The translations under genes were made by a program, and so were the position numbers. Positions 27,288 through 35,578 of a stretch of 64,000 nucleotides of DNA are shown in pieces. Source of the DNA: Oscillospiraceae bacterium (GTDB taxonomy: Bacteria > Bacillota > Clostridia > Oscillospirales > Ruminococcaceae); the NCBI GenBank assembly GCA_017545185.1, contig JAFWQJ010000039.1, forward strand, positions 58,205 to 122,204, in the 5' to 3' direction. The notes beneath the pieces are model-generated. The model worked only from the letters and a program-made list of their open reading frames with translations. It ran no database searches and had not been told where the DNA came from. The first letter of the stretch is position 1. The number at the start of each line of letters is the position of its first letter.

Positions 27288-27370
27288 GCGGTATGGCTTC
27301 GCGATGATTTAGAATGAGGGCTCCGCCCTCAAACTCCCGCTGGGGACCAGTCCTCAGACCCCATTATAAA
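27288..27370. repeat. R1 repeat copy directly behind aguB
   Basis: GCGGTATGGCTTCGCGATGA, AGAATGAGGGCTCCGCCCTC, AAACTCCCGC and a changed distal stem (TGGGGACCAGTCCTCAGACCCCA) start two bases after the stop. It is close to the copy behind the GH5 gene except for the distal stem. Confidence 0.85.
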
Positions 27371-27375
27371 AAACA

Positions 27376-27407
27376 AAAGGGTGCTGATGTAACAATCAGT
27401 ACCCTTT
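27376..27407. terminator. Bidirectional terminator between aguB and the rSAM gene
   Basis: AAAAGGGTGCTGA and TCAGTACCCTTTTT enclose the loop TGTAACAA. A and T runs on the two sides fit termination of both the plus-strand ATPase operon and the minus-strand rSAM operon. Confidence 0.85.
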
Positions 27408-27426
27408 TTCAATGTTCCGATTCTGC

Positions 27427-28494
27427 TCAGCCCTGTGCATACCGTCTCCGGAATGCGGCTTCGTCCGCGGTAAAGAGCCGGTCGGCGGTCTCATCCGCGA
27501 TCGCGATCAGCATCTGCTCATACGTACACTGCAGCGGCGAAACGGTATTTTCATTGCCGGTTTCCAGCCGGTTCAGGCAGCCGCAGGAATTGGTACAGCG
27601 CTTCCGCAGCGCGCATTCCCGGCAGGTCTCCGGCACGGCCTCACGCTTTGCAAGCTCCCGCTGCCGCTCTTTGGAGATGCCGCCGAACACATCCCCGAGG
27701 CAGAAATCCGCATCCCCGATGAACTGTGTGCAGGCGTAGATCCTGCCGTCCGGTGCGACCGGCATCTGCCGGAAGCCGAGATGACATCGCTCGCCCGGAT
27801 TGAACCCCGTGATGCAGTCGCGGATCTTCGCATCGAACGGGCTGAAATAAAACGGTCTGCCATGCAGGAATCTTTCCGCATAATATGCAGCAATCTCCCG
27901 CAGCTGCGCCTCCAGCAGTTCAAGGTCGCTGTCCGTCCAGTGTACCTTTTTTCCGTAGGCGATCGTTCCGGTGATGCGCCGGAATCCGAGGTCATACAGA
28001 TATCGCACCGCTTCCGCATACTGCGGCACGGCCTGCGGCGCAACGGTCATCATCGCATGGGCATCCGGCTGATAGTCAAGCAGCAGCTTTGCCTTTTCCG
28101 ATACCACGGAAAAGCTGCCGCTGCCGTCCCGGAATGTCCGGCAGCAGTCCTGCGCCGTGCCCTCAAACGACAGCCCGATACCGATGTCCTCGCGCTTTGC
28201 CAGCGAAAGGAAATCCGCATCCAGCAGCGTGCCGTTCGTCGTCATTTTATAGGAAACCGGCTTGCCGGTCTCCGCGCTGATCTGTTTGCAGCGTGCGACC
28301 GCACGTTCGATCAGCGGACGTTCCAGCAGCGGCTCTCCGCCGAAGAAGCAGAGCCCCGCCGTTTTCCCCTGCGAAAACGCCAGATCACAGGCCGCGTCCA
28401 GCACAGCCTCCGTCATCCGGACAGGCTGCTTGACGCGCGTGCAGTAGGCGCAGTCCATGTTGCAGGCTTCCGTTAAATGCAGCGTCAGATTCAT
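27427..28494 (-). CDS. Radical SAM/SPASM enzyme
   Basis: A radical S-adenosylmethionine enzyme of 355 residues. The radical cluster motif is CNMDCAYC (Cys11, Cys15, Cys18), followed by GLCFFGGEPLLERP. The C-terminal SPASM region carries two likely auxiliary iron-sulfur clusters: Cys residues in FNPGERCHLGFRQMPVAPDGRIYACTQF in outline, ADFCLGDVFGG, and ETCRECALRKRCTNSCGCLNR. Such enzymes modify peptides or proteins (sulfatase maturation, thioether or carbon crosslinks). The start overlaps the stop of a lipoprotein gene in ATGA, so the lipoproteins are the obvious candidate partners. No sulfatase is nearby. Confidence 0.9.
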   Translation of the reverse strand: MNLTLHLTEACNMDCAYCTRVKQPVRMTEAVLDAACDLAFSQGKTAGLCFFGGEPLLERPLIERAVARCKQISAETGKPVSYKMTTNGTLLDADFLSLAKREDIGIGLSFEGTAQDCCRTFRDGSGSFSVVSEKAKLLLDYQPDAHAMMTVAPQAVPQYAEAVRYLYDLGFRRITGTIAYGKKVHWTDSDLELLEAQLREIAAYYAERFLHGRPFYFSPFDAKIRDCITGFNPGERCHLGFRQMPVAPDGRIYACTQFIGDADFCLGDVFGGISKERQRELAKREAVPETCRECALRKRCTNSCGCLNRLETGNENTVSPLQCTYEQMLIAIADETADRLFTADEAAFRRRYAQG

Positions 28495-29276
28495 AAGCCG
28501 AGATCCTCAAACACCTTCGCGGGATCGGGGTTCCCGCTGATATCCACAAAGGCTGCGCGTTCTGCCCCGTTATCATCGTCCTGTATGATGCAGCCCCAGT
28601 CAAAGAACGCCGTGCCCAGACCGTCCGCCCATTCCCGCATCGTAAGCCCTGTGCTGTCGGCCGCGCTGCCGTCATAGAGCAGGAAGGCTGTCCCCTGTGC
28701 TTCCAGGATCAGCGTGTACTGAAAGCCTTTCCCGAACCACTTTGTATTCTCCTCGCTGAGATCGGCCGTCCAGCCGCGGTTGCGGCAGGCTTTTTTCCAG
28801 CGCGAGACGATCTGTTTCTGTTCCGTATCATCCATGCCTGCTGCCGGCTGAAAATCCGGGATGCCCTGCTCCGGATCCGGCTCCGAATTCATCTGAATCA
28901 TACCCGCAAGCTGCGGCTTTGCGGGTGTCGTGCATGTATGCACAGGCTCCGTACACACATCCCCGCCGTCATAGACATCCACATCGCCGTCCAGTACAAC
29001 AACGCCGCCTTCCAGCATGACAGGCTCGTCGCTCACGGCAGTCGTCACGGTCTCGGTCACTGTCTGTTCGGAAACTGCGGTCTGTGCGGGCTCCGTCAGT
29101 GCCTCCGGTATCATCTCCGCTTCGCCCATGAGCTGCACTTCCGGATAAGAGTCTGCCGGTGCCGTACCCTCTGTTGTGAGCACATCGTCATAGCCGCATC
29201 CTGTCAGCATAACGGCCGCAGCGAGTACGGCGGCATATTTCGGGATCTTTGCGGTGTTTCTCGGTTCAATTTTCAT
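28491..29276 (-). CDS. Lipoprotein B, partner of the rSAM gene
   Basis: A 261-residue lipoprotein of unknown function. The lipobox is LTGCGY after MKIEPRNTAKIPKYAAVLAAAVM. A low-complexity segment (about 35-110) rich in Thr, Val and Glu holds the acidic repeat VVVLDGDVDVYDGGDV, followed by CTEPVHTCTT with two Cys. The C-terminal part (about 140-261) is globular and shares FDWG(C/Y)I with lipoprotein A. GGAGGTG seven bases upstream fixes the start at 29276, inside the end of the lipoprotein A gene. Its stop overlaps the rSAM start. Confidence 0.85.
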   Translation of the reverse strand: MKIEPRNTAKIPKYAAVLAAAVMLTGCGYDDVLTTEGTAPADSYPEVQLMGEAEMIPEALTEPAQTAVSEQTVTETVTTAVSDEPVMLEGGVVVLDGDVDVYDGGDVCTEPVHTCTTPAKPQLAGMIQMNSEPDPEQGIPDFQPAAGMDDTEQKQIVSRWKKACRNRGWTADLSEENTKWFGKGFQYTLILEAQGTAFLLYDGSAADSTGLTMREWADGLGTAFFDWGCIIQDDDNGAERAAFVDISGNPDPAKVFEDLGL

Positions 29277-29868
29277 CTGAATACACCTCCGTTTCGGATG
29301 CTGCTTCCCCGAGCAGATCGGCAATGACCCGTTCGGCATCTTCCTCTGTAACGGAATAATCCTCCGGTGCCGCTGCGATCAGTGCCGTCCGGTATTCCGC
29401 CTGTTCCTCCGCCCCGTGCGGATATTGCGTATTGCAGATATAGCCCCAGTCAAACGCTTCCGCGCCGTTATCCTGATACCGTTCCTCTGCGCCGCTGTAT
29501 TTATCATAGAATGCGACGATGATCTTTTTCTCCGTGTCGATATACCACGTTTCCTGATAATTCCCTGCAAGATCGGCAGCGGCGTCGGTGCGTTCCAGCG
29601 TGATGCCGTGTCCGTCAAAGACTTTCCTGAGTACCTGCTCGGAATCTGCTGCCGCGACCGCGGAGAGCGCGACGTCGCCGTCCAGCTGCACATCGTCATC
29701 CGGGCAGACCTGCATATCACCGTCGATCTGCACCTGCGAATCTATGGGCTGCGTTTCTCCTGCAAGCGCGACCTCTCCGGAATATCCGCAGCCGGTCAGC
29801 AAAACAGCTGCTGCCATGAGAGCTGCATATTTCGGCACTGCTGCCGTTTTTCTCGGTTGAATTTTCAT
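29266..29868 (-). CDS. Lipoprotein A, paralogue of lipoprotein B
   Basis: A 200-residue lipoprotein, first gene of the three-gene rSAM operon. Its N-terminus (MKIQPRKTAAVPKYAALMAAAVLLTGCGY) is nearly that of lipoprotein B, so the two arose by duplication. An acidic repeat stretch (VQIDGDMQVCPDDDVQLDGDV) with one Cys follows the lipobox, then a globular domain with AEAFDWGYICNTQYPHG. GGAGGCG precedes the ATG. It overlaps lipoprotein B by 11 bases. Function unknown; either lipoprotein may be substrate or partner of the enzyme. Confidence 0.85.
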   Translation of the reverse strand: MKIQPRKTAAVPKYAALMAAAVLLTGCGYSGEVALAGETQPIDSQVQIDGDMQVCPDDDVQLDGDVALSAVAAADSEQVLRKVFDGHGITLERTDAAADLAGNYQETWYIDTEKKIIVAFYDKYSGAEERYQDNGAEAFDWGYICNTQYPHGAEEQAEYRTALIAAAPEDYSVTEEDAERVIADLLGEAASETEVYSDEN

Positions 29869-29961
29869 TTGGATCGCCTCCTTTACTCACAATACGTTCA
29901 AGGGGCGGAAGATTCCTTATGCATCCCGCAAGAATCGGCGGAATGCACAAATGCAGGCCGG

Positions 29962-30579
29962 TTATTTTATACGCTCTGCCAGATACTGCATGATCTGTTC
30001 ATGCTGCTGTTCATAGCTTTCAAAGCGCACCGCATGGAAACCGAGTGCCTCTGCAGCCGCGATATTCTTCGGGTTGTCGTCAATGAACAGGCTCTCCTCC
30101 GCTTTCAGGCCGTACCGGTCGAGCAGCCGCTGAAAACTCTCCGGGCTGGGCTTGATGACCTTTTCCTGCCACGAGAAAATCCCGCCGTCGGTTTCGTCTG
30201 CAAAGGCGCGGACATCGGGACGCTGCTCCCAGATCCTCTGAAAATAATTGGAGAGGTAGTAAACATGAAAGCCCTTTGCTTTCAGCTCGCGGATCCAGCC
30301 GATCGTATACGGCTTGACGGACGCGCATTCGCTGACGCGGTCAAGCGCCTCGCGGATCTGCGGCTCATAGTCCGGCGCATTCGCAATGAACAGCGCGGTG
30401 ACCTCCTCCATAGAGAGCACGCCGCGGTCCATTTCGTCCCAGGCCGCCGTCCCCCACATCGCCGGGGAAACGACTTTTGCTGTCTCCTCGTCAAACAGAT
30501 TGCGCAGGAACTTCTGCCAGTCAAATTCGATCAGCACGTTCCCGACGTCAAAAATCACATTCCGAATCATCATTTTCAT
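29962..30579 (-). CDS. HAD-family phosphatase (YihX-like)
   Basis: A haloacid dehalogenase-type hydrolase of 205 residues. Motif I is NVIFDVGNVLIEFDW with the nucleophilic Asp, motif II VYYLSNYF, motif III the Lys in QEKVIKPSPESFQRLL, motif IV SLFIDDNPKNIAAAEALG. The FDVGNVL form is typical of the YihX group, some of which act on alpha-glucose-1-phosphate; the phosphoglucomutase two genes upstream fits that, but this is inference. A first Met two codons later is an equally good start. Confidence 0.87.
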   Translation of the reverse strand: MKMMIRNVIFDVGNVLIEFDWQKFLRNLFDEETAKVVSPAMWGTAAWDEMDRGVLSMEEVTALFIANAPDYEPQIREALDRVSECASVKPYTIGWIRELKAKGFHVYYLSNYFQRIWEQRPDVRAFADETDGGIFSWQEKVIKPSPESFQRLLDRYGLKAEESLFIDDNPKNIAAAEALGFHAVRFESYEQQHEQIMQYLAERIK

Positions 30580-30592
30580 CCTTTATCTGATA

Positions 30593-30991
30593 TCAAAGAC
30601 ATTTCAATTCCCGGATAAACGCCGGAAACACCGTCTGGTCTGTCATAAAATGAAACCGCAGGGACTGAACGTCCGCATCGCAGATCAGCTCGCCGGATAC
30701 CCGGATATGGCCGGTGCTGTCACATGCAAAATGAACGGTTCTGCCGGTGCTGATCTCCGTCAGGGAGACTTCCGTTCTCCGGAACGCGATCATATCTTCC
30801 AGTGCCGCGATGAAATTCTGCAATTCTTTATAGTCGTATTCGCAGCGGTCCGCGATACCCGCAAAATCGCCCGACTTTACCCGGATATCAAAGGTACAGT
30901 TATAGGGATTGCCGCTTTTCTCCGCCGCGGCATCATGCTGAAAATCATCGAGTTCCAGATAATTGCCGCAGTATTCCAGTCTTGCGTTCAC
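30593..30991 (-). CDS. WapI-like small protein
   Basis: A 132-residue protein starting at GTG 30991, preceded by GAGGTGAG; the longer frame to 31054 would run through the terminator of the upstream gene. The pattern NYLELDDF...FDIRVKSGDFAGIADRCEYDYKELQNFIAALEDMI...GHIRVSGEL...LRFHFMTDQTVFPAFIREL resembles WapI-like immunity proteins and their many orphan relatives. No toxin gene is adjacent, so it is probably an orphan with unknown role. Confidence 0.55.
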   Translation of the reverse strand: MNARLEYCGNYLELDDFQHDAAAEKSGNPYNCTFDIRVKSGDFAGIADRCEYDYKELQNFIAALEDMIAFRRTEVSLTEISTGRTVHFACDSTGHIRVSGELICDADVQSLRFHFMTDQTVFPAFIRELKCL

Positions 30992-31013
30992 AGTTATGCT
31001 CACCTCGGTAAAC

Positions 31014-31050
31014 AAAAGGCAGACCGATCCGCTGACCGGTCTGCCTCTTT
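31014..31050 (-). terminator. Terminator of the phosphoglucomutase gene
   Basis: GGCAGACCG and CGGTCTGCC pair around a 10-base loop and are followed on the minus strand by TTTTG. It lies 10 bases past the stop and 20 bases before the start of the WapI-like gene. Confidence 0.85.
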
Positions 31051-31060
31051 TCATCTTCCA

Positions 31061-32794
31061 TCAGCCGAGCAGCAGCTTGTGCGTATCTGCTTTCAGCTTG
31101 TTTTCCAGCGCGATCGCCTCATCCATGGTCCTGCAGGCGGTCGTGTAATACGCCTTGACCTTCGGCTCCGTGCCGGACGGCCGCACGATCACGCTTGCAT
31201 GATCCGGCAGCCGGAATGCGACCACATCCGATTTCGGCAGGCCGGTCGGCGTCACAGTGCCGGTCAGCTTGTCCGTGACGGTGCCTTCCAGATAATCCGC
31301 CGTGCCGATGACCTTCAGGCCGCCGATCTCCGCCGGTGCATCCGTGCGCAGGGACTTCATCAGCTCACGCATCTTCTCCATGCCGCTGATGCCCTCGAAC
31401 GCAAAGCTCTCCTGGCTGTGGCGGAACACGCCGTACTTCTGATACAGATTCTCGCGCGCCTGCATCAGGGAGATGCCCTTCGTGCGGTAATATGCCGCCA
31501 TTTCCACGATCAGCATGGATGCAACGACTGCATCCTTATCGCGGACGTATGTGCCGGCCAGATAGCCGTAGCTTTCCTCAAAGCCAAACAGATAGCGGTT
31601 CTCCTCGCCCTTTTCTTCCAGCAGGCCGATCTGCTCGCCGATAAACTTGAAGCCGGTCAGAACGTCGATCAGCTGCACGCCGTAAGCCTTTGCGATCGAC
31701 TTGACGATATCCGTCGTGACGATCGTCTTGACCGCGACCGGATCCTTCGGCATCGTTCCGAGCTTCGTGCGCTCCTCGCAGATATACTCAAACAGCAGCG
31801 CGCCGACCTCATTGCCGGAGAACAGCGCATAGCCGCCCTTGCCGTCCGGCACCGCAATGCCGACACGGTCGCAGTCGGGGTCGGTTGCGAGCAGCAGATC
31901 CGGCTGCACCTCGTCGCAGAGACGCAGACCGAGCTCCAGTGCCTCGCGGATCTCCGGGTTCGGATACGGGCAGGTCGTGAAGTTGCCGTCCGGGAGCTCC
32001 TGCTCCCTGACGATCGTCACATCCTGAATACCGATCCGCTTCAGGATCTCGCGCACCGGCTTGTTGCCCGTGCCGTTCAGCGGGGTATAAACGATCTTCA
32101 GGCCGCTGTCCGGGCAGACATCGGTATGGATGCCCTGTGCGAGCACGTTCTTATAATATTCCTCAATGACGTCCGCGGTGATATACGAGATCATGCCGTC
32201 CTTGACAGCCTGATCAAAATCACATATCCTGACGTCTTTGAACAGGTCAAGCGCATTGATCTTGTTGATGACAGTCTCCGCGACTTCCAGCGTGATCTGG
32301 CAGCCGTCCGCGCCGTAGGCCTTGTAGCCGTTGTACTTTGCGGGGTTATGGCTCGCGGTGACCATGATGCCGGCGGAGCATTTGAGCGCACGGACTGCCC
32401 ACGAGAGCATCGGCGTCGGCATCAGCTCCCTGTAGATATGCACACGGATGCCGTTTGCCGCAAGCACCGCTGCCGCAGCCTTTGCGAACAGATCGGACTT
32501 GTTGCGGCTGTCGTAGGAGATCGCGACACTCGGCGCATCAAAGGATTCCTTCACGTAATCGGCAAGACCCTGTGTTGCACGGCGCACGGTATAGATATTC
32601 ATTCTGCCTGTGCCTGCGCCGAGCACACCGCGCAGACCGCCGGTGCCGAACTCCAGATCACAGTAAAACCGCTCGCGGATCGCATCGCCGTCGCCGCTGA
32701 TCTCAGCCAGCTCTCTGACAAGGTCGGGATCCTCCGTCGCGTTTTTGCACCAGAGCTGATAGAGAGACAGCTCCTTCGTCATATCGGGTTGCAT
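31061..32794 (-). CDS. pgcA: Phosphoglucomutase/phosphomannomutase
   Basis: An alpha-D-phosphohexomutase of 577 residues, interconverting glucose-1- and glucose-6-phosphate (possibly mannose too). The phosphoserine loop is GIMVTASHNPAKYNGYKAYG, the metal loop is LLLATDPDCDRVGIAVPDG, the sugar-binding loop is FGFEESYGYLAG, and the C-terminal phosphate-binding loop is IVRPSGTEPKVKAYY. Length fits the PgcA group of Firmicutes. It has its own promoter (32862-32890) and terminator. Confidence 0.95.
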   Translation of the reverse strand: MQPDMTKELSLYQLWCKNATEDPDLVRELAEISGDGDAIRERFYCDLEFGTGGLRGVLGAGTGRMNIYTVRRATQGLADYVKESFDAPSVAISYDSRNKSDLFAKAAAAVLAANGIRVHIYRELMPTPMLSWAVRALKCSAGIMVTASHNPAKYNGYKAYGADGCQITLEVAETVINKINALDLFKDVRICDFDQAVKDGMISYITADVIEEYYKNVLAQGIHTDVCPDSGLKIVYTPLNGTGNKPVREILKRIGIQDVTIVREQELPDGNFTTCPYPNPEIREALELGLRLCDEVQPDLLLATDPDCDRVGIAVPDGKGGYALFSGNEVGALLFEYICEERTKLGTMPKDPVAVKTIVTTDIVKSIAKAYGVQLIDVLTGFKFIGEQIGLLEEKGEENRYLFGFEESYGYLAGTYVRDKDAVVASMLIVEMAAYYRTKGISLMQARENLYQKYGVFRHSQESFAFEGISGMEKMRELMKSLRTDAPAEIGGLKVIGTADYLEGTVTDKLTGTVTPTGLPKSDVVAFRLPDHASVIVRPSGTEPKVKAYYTTACRTMDEAIALENKLKADTHKLLLG

Positions 32795-32861
32795 GGTACT
32801 TCATCCTTTCCTGTGCGGCACACCCCAGCCGCAGTGCATCAACAATTTTGCACACATCATC

Positions 32862-32890
32862 ATTATAGCATATTTTCCCGGTTTTGCAAA
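32862..32890 (-). promoter_or_regulatory. Promoter for pgcA
   Basis: TTTGCA (32890-32885), 17 bases, TATAAT (32867-32862) on the minus strand, giving a leader of about 60 bases. Confidence 0.55.
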
Positions 32891-32990
32891 GGGGCAGAAT
32901 ACCGAATTTTGATAGAATACAACTCATTTTTTGTATCAAACCCTCAAACAGACAGTGAAAAGAAGATGCATAACGGGCTATCTGACGAAA

Positions 32991-33020
32991 AAAGCAGCCG
33001 GGAACATGTCCCGACTGCTT
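32991..33020 (-). terminator. Terminator of rpmE
   Basis: AAGCAGTCGGGA and TCCCGGCTGCTT (minus strand) pair around a short loop and are followed by a T run, 17 bases after the rpmE stop. Confidence 0.88.
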
Positions 33021-33036
33021 CCGATGCCTGATTGGA

Positions 33037-33240
33037 TCAGCCTCTGTTGAAACGCTTGTTGAAGCGCTCGACGCGGCCGCCGGTATCGACCAGCTTCTGC
33101 TTGCCCGTGAAGAACGGGTGGCACTTGGAGCAGATTTCAACCTTGATGTCCTTCTTGGTGGAGAGCACCTCGATGACGTTGCCGCAGTGGCAGGTGATCG
33201 TGGTTTTCTCGCAGTTCGGATGGATGCCTTCCTTTGCCAT
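33037..33240 (-). CDS. rpmE: 50S ribosomal protein L31
   Basis: Ribosomal protein L31, 67 residues, zinc-binding form: Cys in [19 protein letters not shown] and the CxxC of [14 protein letters not shown] are present, followed by [14 protein letters not shown]. The start at 33240 follows GAGGTG; a longer frame is not supported. The gene is monocistronic with its own terminator. From 33241 to 33429 I see no gene. Confidence 0.96.
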   Translation of the reverse strand: MAKEGIHPNCEKTTITCHCGNVIEVLSTKKDIKVEICSKCHPFFTGKQKLVDTGGRVERFNKRFNRG

Positions 33241-33429
33241 GATTTTCACCTCTTTCGGTATTTGATATGAGTATAATCTGACATAACAGCCCATCCGTGT
33301 ACTGTTCGGACAGTAGTGCTATGGATCAAACGCAGAGTTTATTATATCATATTTTCGAAAAAAAATCAAGTGTCAATACTGAACAAATCGCAGTAAGGTT
33401 TTTCGGGGATTCTGCAAAAAGCTGTCAAT

Positions 33430-33481
33430 GGCGCGGAGCCCGCTCCGGCGCTGCCCGCCCGGAGGGAATCGCCGGCGGGTG
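33430..33481. repeat. R3 repeat fragment behind accA
   Basis: It contains CTGCCCGCCCGGAGGGAAT and CGCCGGCGGG, the distal part of the R3 unit found at 41832-41957 and 52512-52636. It abuts the accA stop codon. Confidence 0.65.
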
Positions 33482-34273
33482 CTACCCGCCGATTTTGCGG
33501 AATTTTTCGTAGCGGTGGTCGAGGAGGGCTTCGGGGGTCATCTGCGAAAGTCTGGTAATTTCCGTCATCAGCACTGCTTTCAGTGCAGAGCAGATCTCCC
33601 GGTCGGTCTTTCCCGTCTCCGGGATCACCTTTTCCACAACATCAAATTTCAGCAGATCGTAGGACGTCAGCTTCAGATGCGCCGCAGCCTCCGGTGCCTT
33701 CGATGCGTCCTTCCAGAGGATGCTCGCGCAGCCCTCCGGCGAGATCACCGAATACACGGCATTTTCCAGCATGATCGCCGTATCGCAGACGCCGAGTGCC
33801 AGTGCGCCGCCGCTGCCGCCTTCTCCGACGACGACCGAGATGACCGGCGTTTTCAGTCCCATCATCTCATAGAGATTCTCCGCGATTGCAAGACCCTGCC
33901 CGCGCTTTTCCGCTTCAATGCCGCAGTATGCGCCGGAGCTGCCGATAAAGCAGATCACCGGGCGGCGGAATTTCTCCGCTTCCTTCATCAGGCGCAGCGC
34001 CTTGCGGTAGCCTTCCGGCTCCGGACAGCCGAAGTTGCGCTTCATGCGCTCCTCGATCGTATCGCCGCGCTCCATTGCAATGACCGTCACCGGGATCCGG
34101 TTCAGATAACCGACGCCCGCCACGATCGCGGCGTCGTCCCCGAAGCGGCGGTCTCCGTGCAGCTCGACGAAATCGTCGATCATGTGCTCAATATAATAAG
34201 AACCCATCGGGCGTTTGCCGTTCCGCGCCGCCTGTACGCGCTCGTAAGCGGTCTTGACATCGGCGATTGCCAT
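33482..34273 (-). CDS. accA: Acetyl-CoA carboxylase carboxyltransferase, alpha subunit
   Basis: AccA with AccD transfers the carboxyl group from biotin to acetyl-CoA, giving malonyl-CoA for fatty-acid synthesis. The 263-residue protein is the short Firmicute form. Crotonase-fold landmarks are DDFVELHGDRRFGDDAAIVAG, PVICFIGSSGAYCGIEAEKRGQGLAIAENLYEM in outline, and VVVGEGGSGGALALGVCDTAIMLENAVYSVISPEGCASILW in outline. It is the last gene of the fatty-acid operon and lies 23 bases after accD. Confidence 0.96.
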   Translation of the reverse strand: MAIADVKTAYERVQAARNGKRPMGSYYIEHMIDDFVELHGDRRFGDDAAIVAGVGYLNRIPVTVIAMERGDTIEERMKRNFGCPEPEGYRKALRLMKEAEKFRRPVICFIGSSGAYCGIEAEKRGQGLAIAENLYEMMGLKTPVISVVVGEGGSGGALALGVCDTAIMLENAVYSVISPEGCASILWKDASKAPEAAAHLKLTSYDLLKFDVVEKVIPETGKTDREICSALKAVLMTEITRLSQMTPEALLDHRYEKFRKIGG

Positions 34274-34296
34274 GATATATCCCTGCCTTTCCTCTG

Positions 34297-35118
34297 TCAG
34301 TTATGCGGCTGATGCAGCTTCAGCAGCTTTCTCAGCGTATAGGTCAAGCGCGAACGCTCCTCGATCAGATCGACGAAGCCGTGCTCAAGCTGGAACTCCG
34401 CTCTCTGGAAGCCTGCCGGGAGCTTTTCGCCGGTGGTCTGCTCAATGACGCGCTGTCCGGCAAAACCGATCAGTGCCTTCGGCTCCGCAATGATGATATC
34501 GCCCTGCATTGCAAAGCTTGCGGTGATGCCGCCTGTGGTCGGGTCGGTCAGCACGGCGATGTACAGCAGTCCGGCCTCGGAATGCCGCTTAACCGCGCCG
34601 GAGACCTTCGCCATCTGCATAAGGGAGAAAATGCCCTCCTGCATTCTCGCGCCGCCGGATGTGATAAACCCGACGACCGGCAGCTTCGATGCAGTCGCCT
34701 TTTCAAACAGCCGCGTGATCTTTTCGCCGACGACCGTGCCCATGCTGCCCATCATGAATGCAGAATCCATGACGAACAGACCGCAGTCAATGCCGCCGAT
34801 CTTCGCGGTGCCGCAGACAACGCCCTCGTTCAGACCGCTGGCTTTCTCGGCTTTTTCGAGCTTCTCCGCATAATCCGGAAAGTTGATCGGATTTTTGGAT
34901 TTCAGCTTTTTGTCCATCTCCTGAAACGTGCCGGGATCCACAGTCTCATCAAGGCGCTCGACGGCACGCATCCGGAAATAGGTTCCGCACTGCGGGCAGA
35001 TGCAGTGATTCGCAACATATTCTGCATAGGGAATCTCCGTGCCGCACTGCTTGCAGGTGCGCGGCGGCTGCTCCGGACTGCCCTTCAGACTACTGAAAAA
35101 CTCCCTGAGCCCGCTCAT
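34297..35118 (-). CDS. accD: Acetyl-CoA carboxylase carboxyltransferase, beta subunit
   Basis: AccD, 273 residues. The N-terminal four-Cys zinc ribbon is clear ([27 protein letters not shown] in outline), followed by the crotonase-fold core with [42 protein letters not shown] and [20 protein letters not shown]. It overlaps fabZ by four bases. Biotin carrier accB and biotin carboxylase accC, usually in this cluster, are absent here. Confidence 0.96.
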   Translation of the reverse strand: MSGLREFFSSLKGSPEQPPRTCKQCGTEIPYAEYVANHCICPQCGTYFRMRAVERLDETVDPGTFQEMDKKLKSKNPINFPDYAEKLEKAEKASGLNEGVVCGTAKIGGIDCGLFVMDSAFMMGSMGTVVGEKITRLFEKATASKLPVVGFITSGGARMQEGIFSLMQMAKVSGAVKRHSEAGLLYIAVLTDPTTGGITASFAMQGDIIIAEPKALIGFAGQRVIEQTTGEKLPAGFQRAEFQLEHGFVDLIEERSRLTYTLRKLLKLHQPHN

Positions 35119-35549
35119 GCCTCTGCCTCCTCTGCAGGCTTGACGACAAAGGAGAACTCCGCGCTGACGCAGCGCTTACCGTGCGTGAAGCCCTCGCCCT
35201 TTGCCCAGTAAAACGGTCCGCGGTTTTTGATGATCTCGCATTTCGTTTCAAAGACGTCGCCCGGCACGACCGGATGACGGAATTTGACCTTGTCGATACC
35301 GGTGAACAGCGTCAGCGGCTGGGTGCCGTCGGGCTGTTTTTCCATGAGAACACAGACAGACTGCGCCATGATCTCGCAGAGGATCACGCCCGGCACGACC
35401 GGATGTCCTGGAAAATGGCCGTCCAGAAATCCCTCATTGCCCGTGATCTTCTTTTTTCCGTGCGCGGCACCGTCCACGACCTCCGCTTCATCCAGCAGAA
35501 GCATACTGTTCCGGTGCGGCAAAAGCGTCTTCAGTTCTTCGCGGTTCAT
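35115..35549 (-). CDS. fabZ: 3-hydroxyacyl-ACP dehydratase FabZ
   Basis: FabZ dehydrates 3-hydroxyacyl-ACP in the elongation cycle. The protein is 144 residues, a single hot-dog domain with the catalytic His and Glu in [34 protein letters not shown] and [12 protein letters not shown] are also typical. The second Met (35549) is preferred because GGAGG stands seven bases away; from the first Met (35555) the spacing would be one base. Confidence 0.95.
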   Translation of the reverse strand: MNREELKTLLPHRNSMLLLDEAEVVDGAAHGKKKITGNEGFLDGHFPGHPVVPGVILCEIMAQSVCVLMEKQPDGTQPLTLFTGIDKVKFRHPVVPGDVFETKCEIIKNRGPFYWAKGEGFTHGKRCVSAEFSFVVKPAEEAEA

Positions 35550-35578
35550 CTTCATTCCTCCGTCATATTTTTTTCATT

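Noticed and set aside
2623-27370. R1 copies as a possible CRISPR array
   Set aside because: The copies are kilobases apart and lie behind genes; there are no regularly spaced repeats or spacers and no cas gene.
27427-28494. Radical SAM protein as an anaerobic sulfatase maturase
   Set aside because: No sulfatase is nearby and the gene is translationally coupled to two lipoproteins; the assignment remains possible but is not favoured.
30593-31054. Start of the WapI-like gene at 31054
   Set aside because: That start would place the pgcA terminator inside the coding region; GTG at 30991 has a good ribosome-binding site.
30386-33031. Plus-strand frame of 881 codons opposite pgcA
   Set aside because: Antisense shadow spanning several real minus-strand genes and their terminators.
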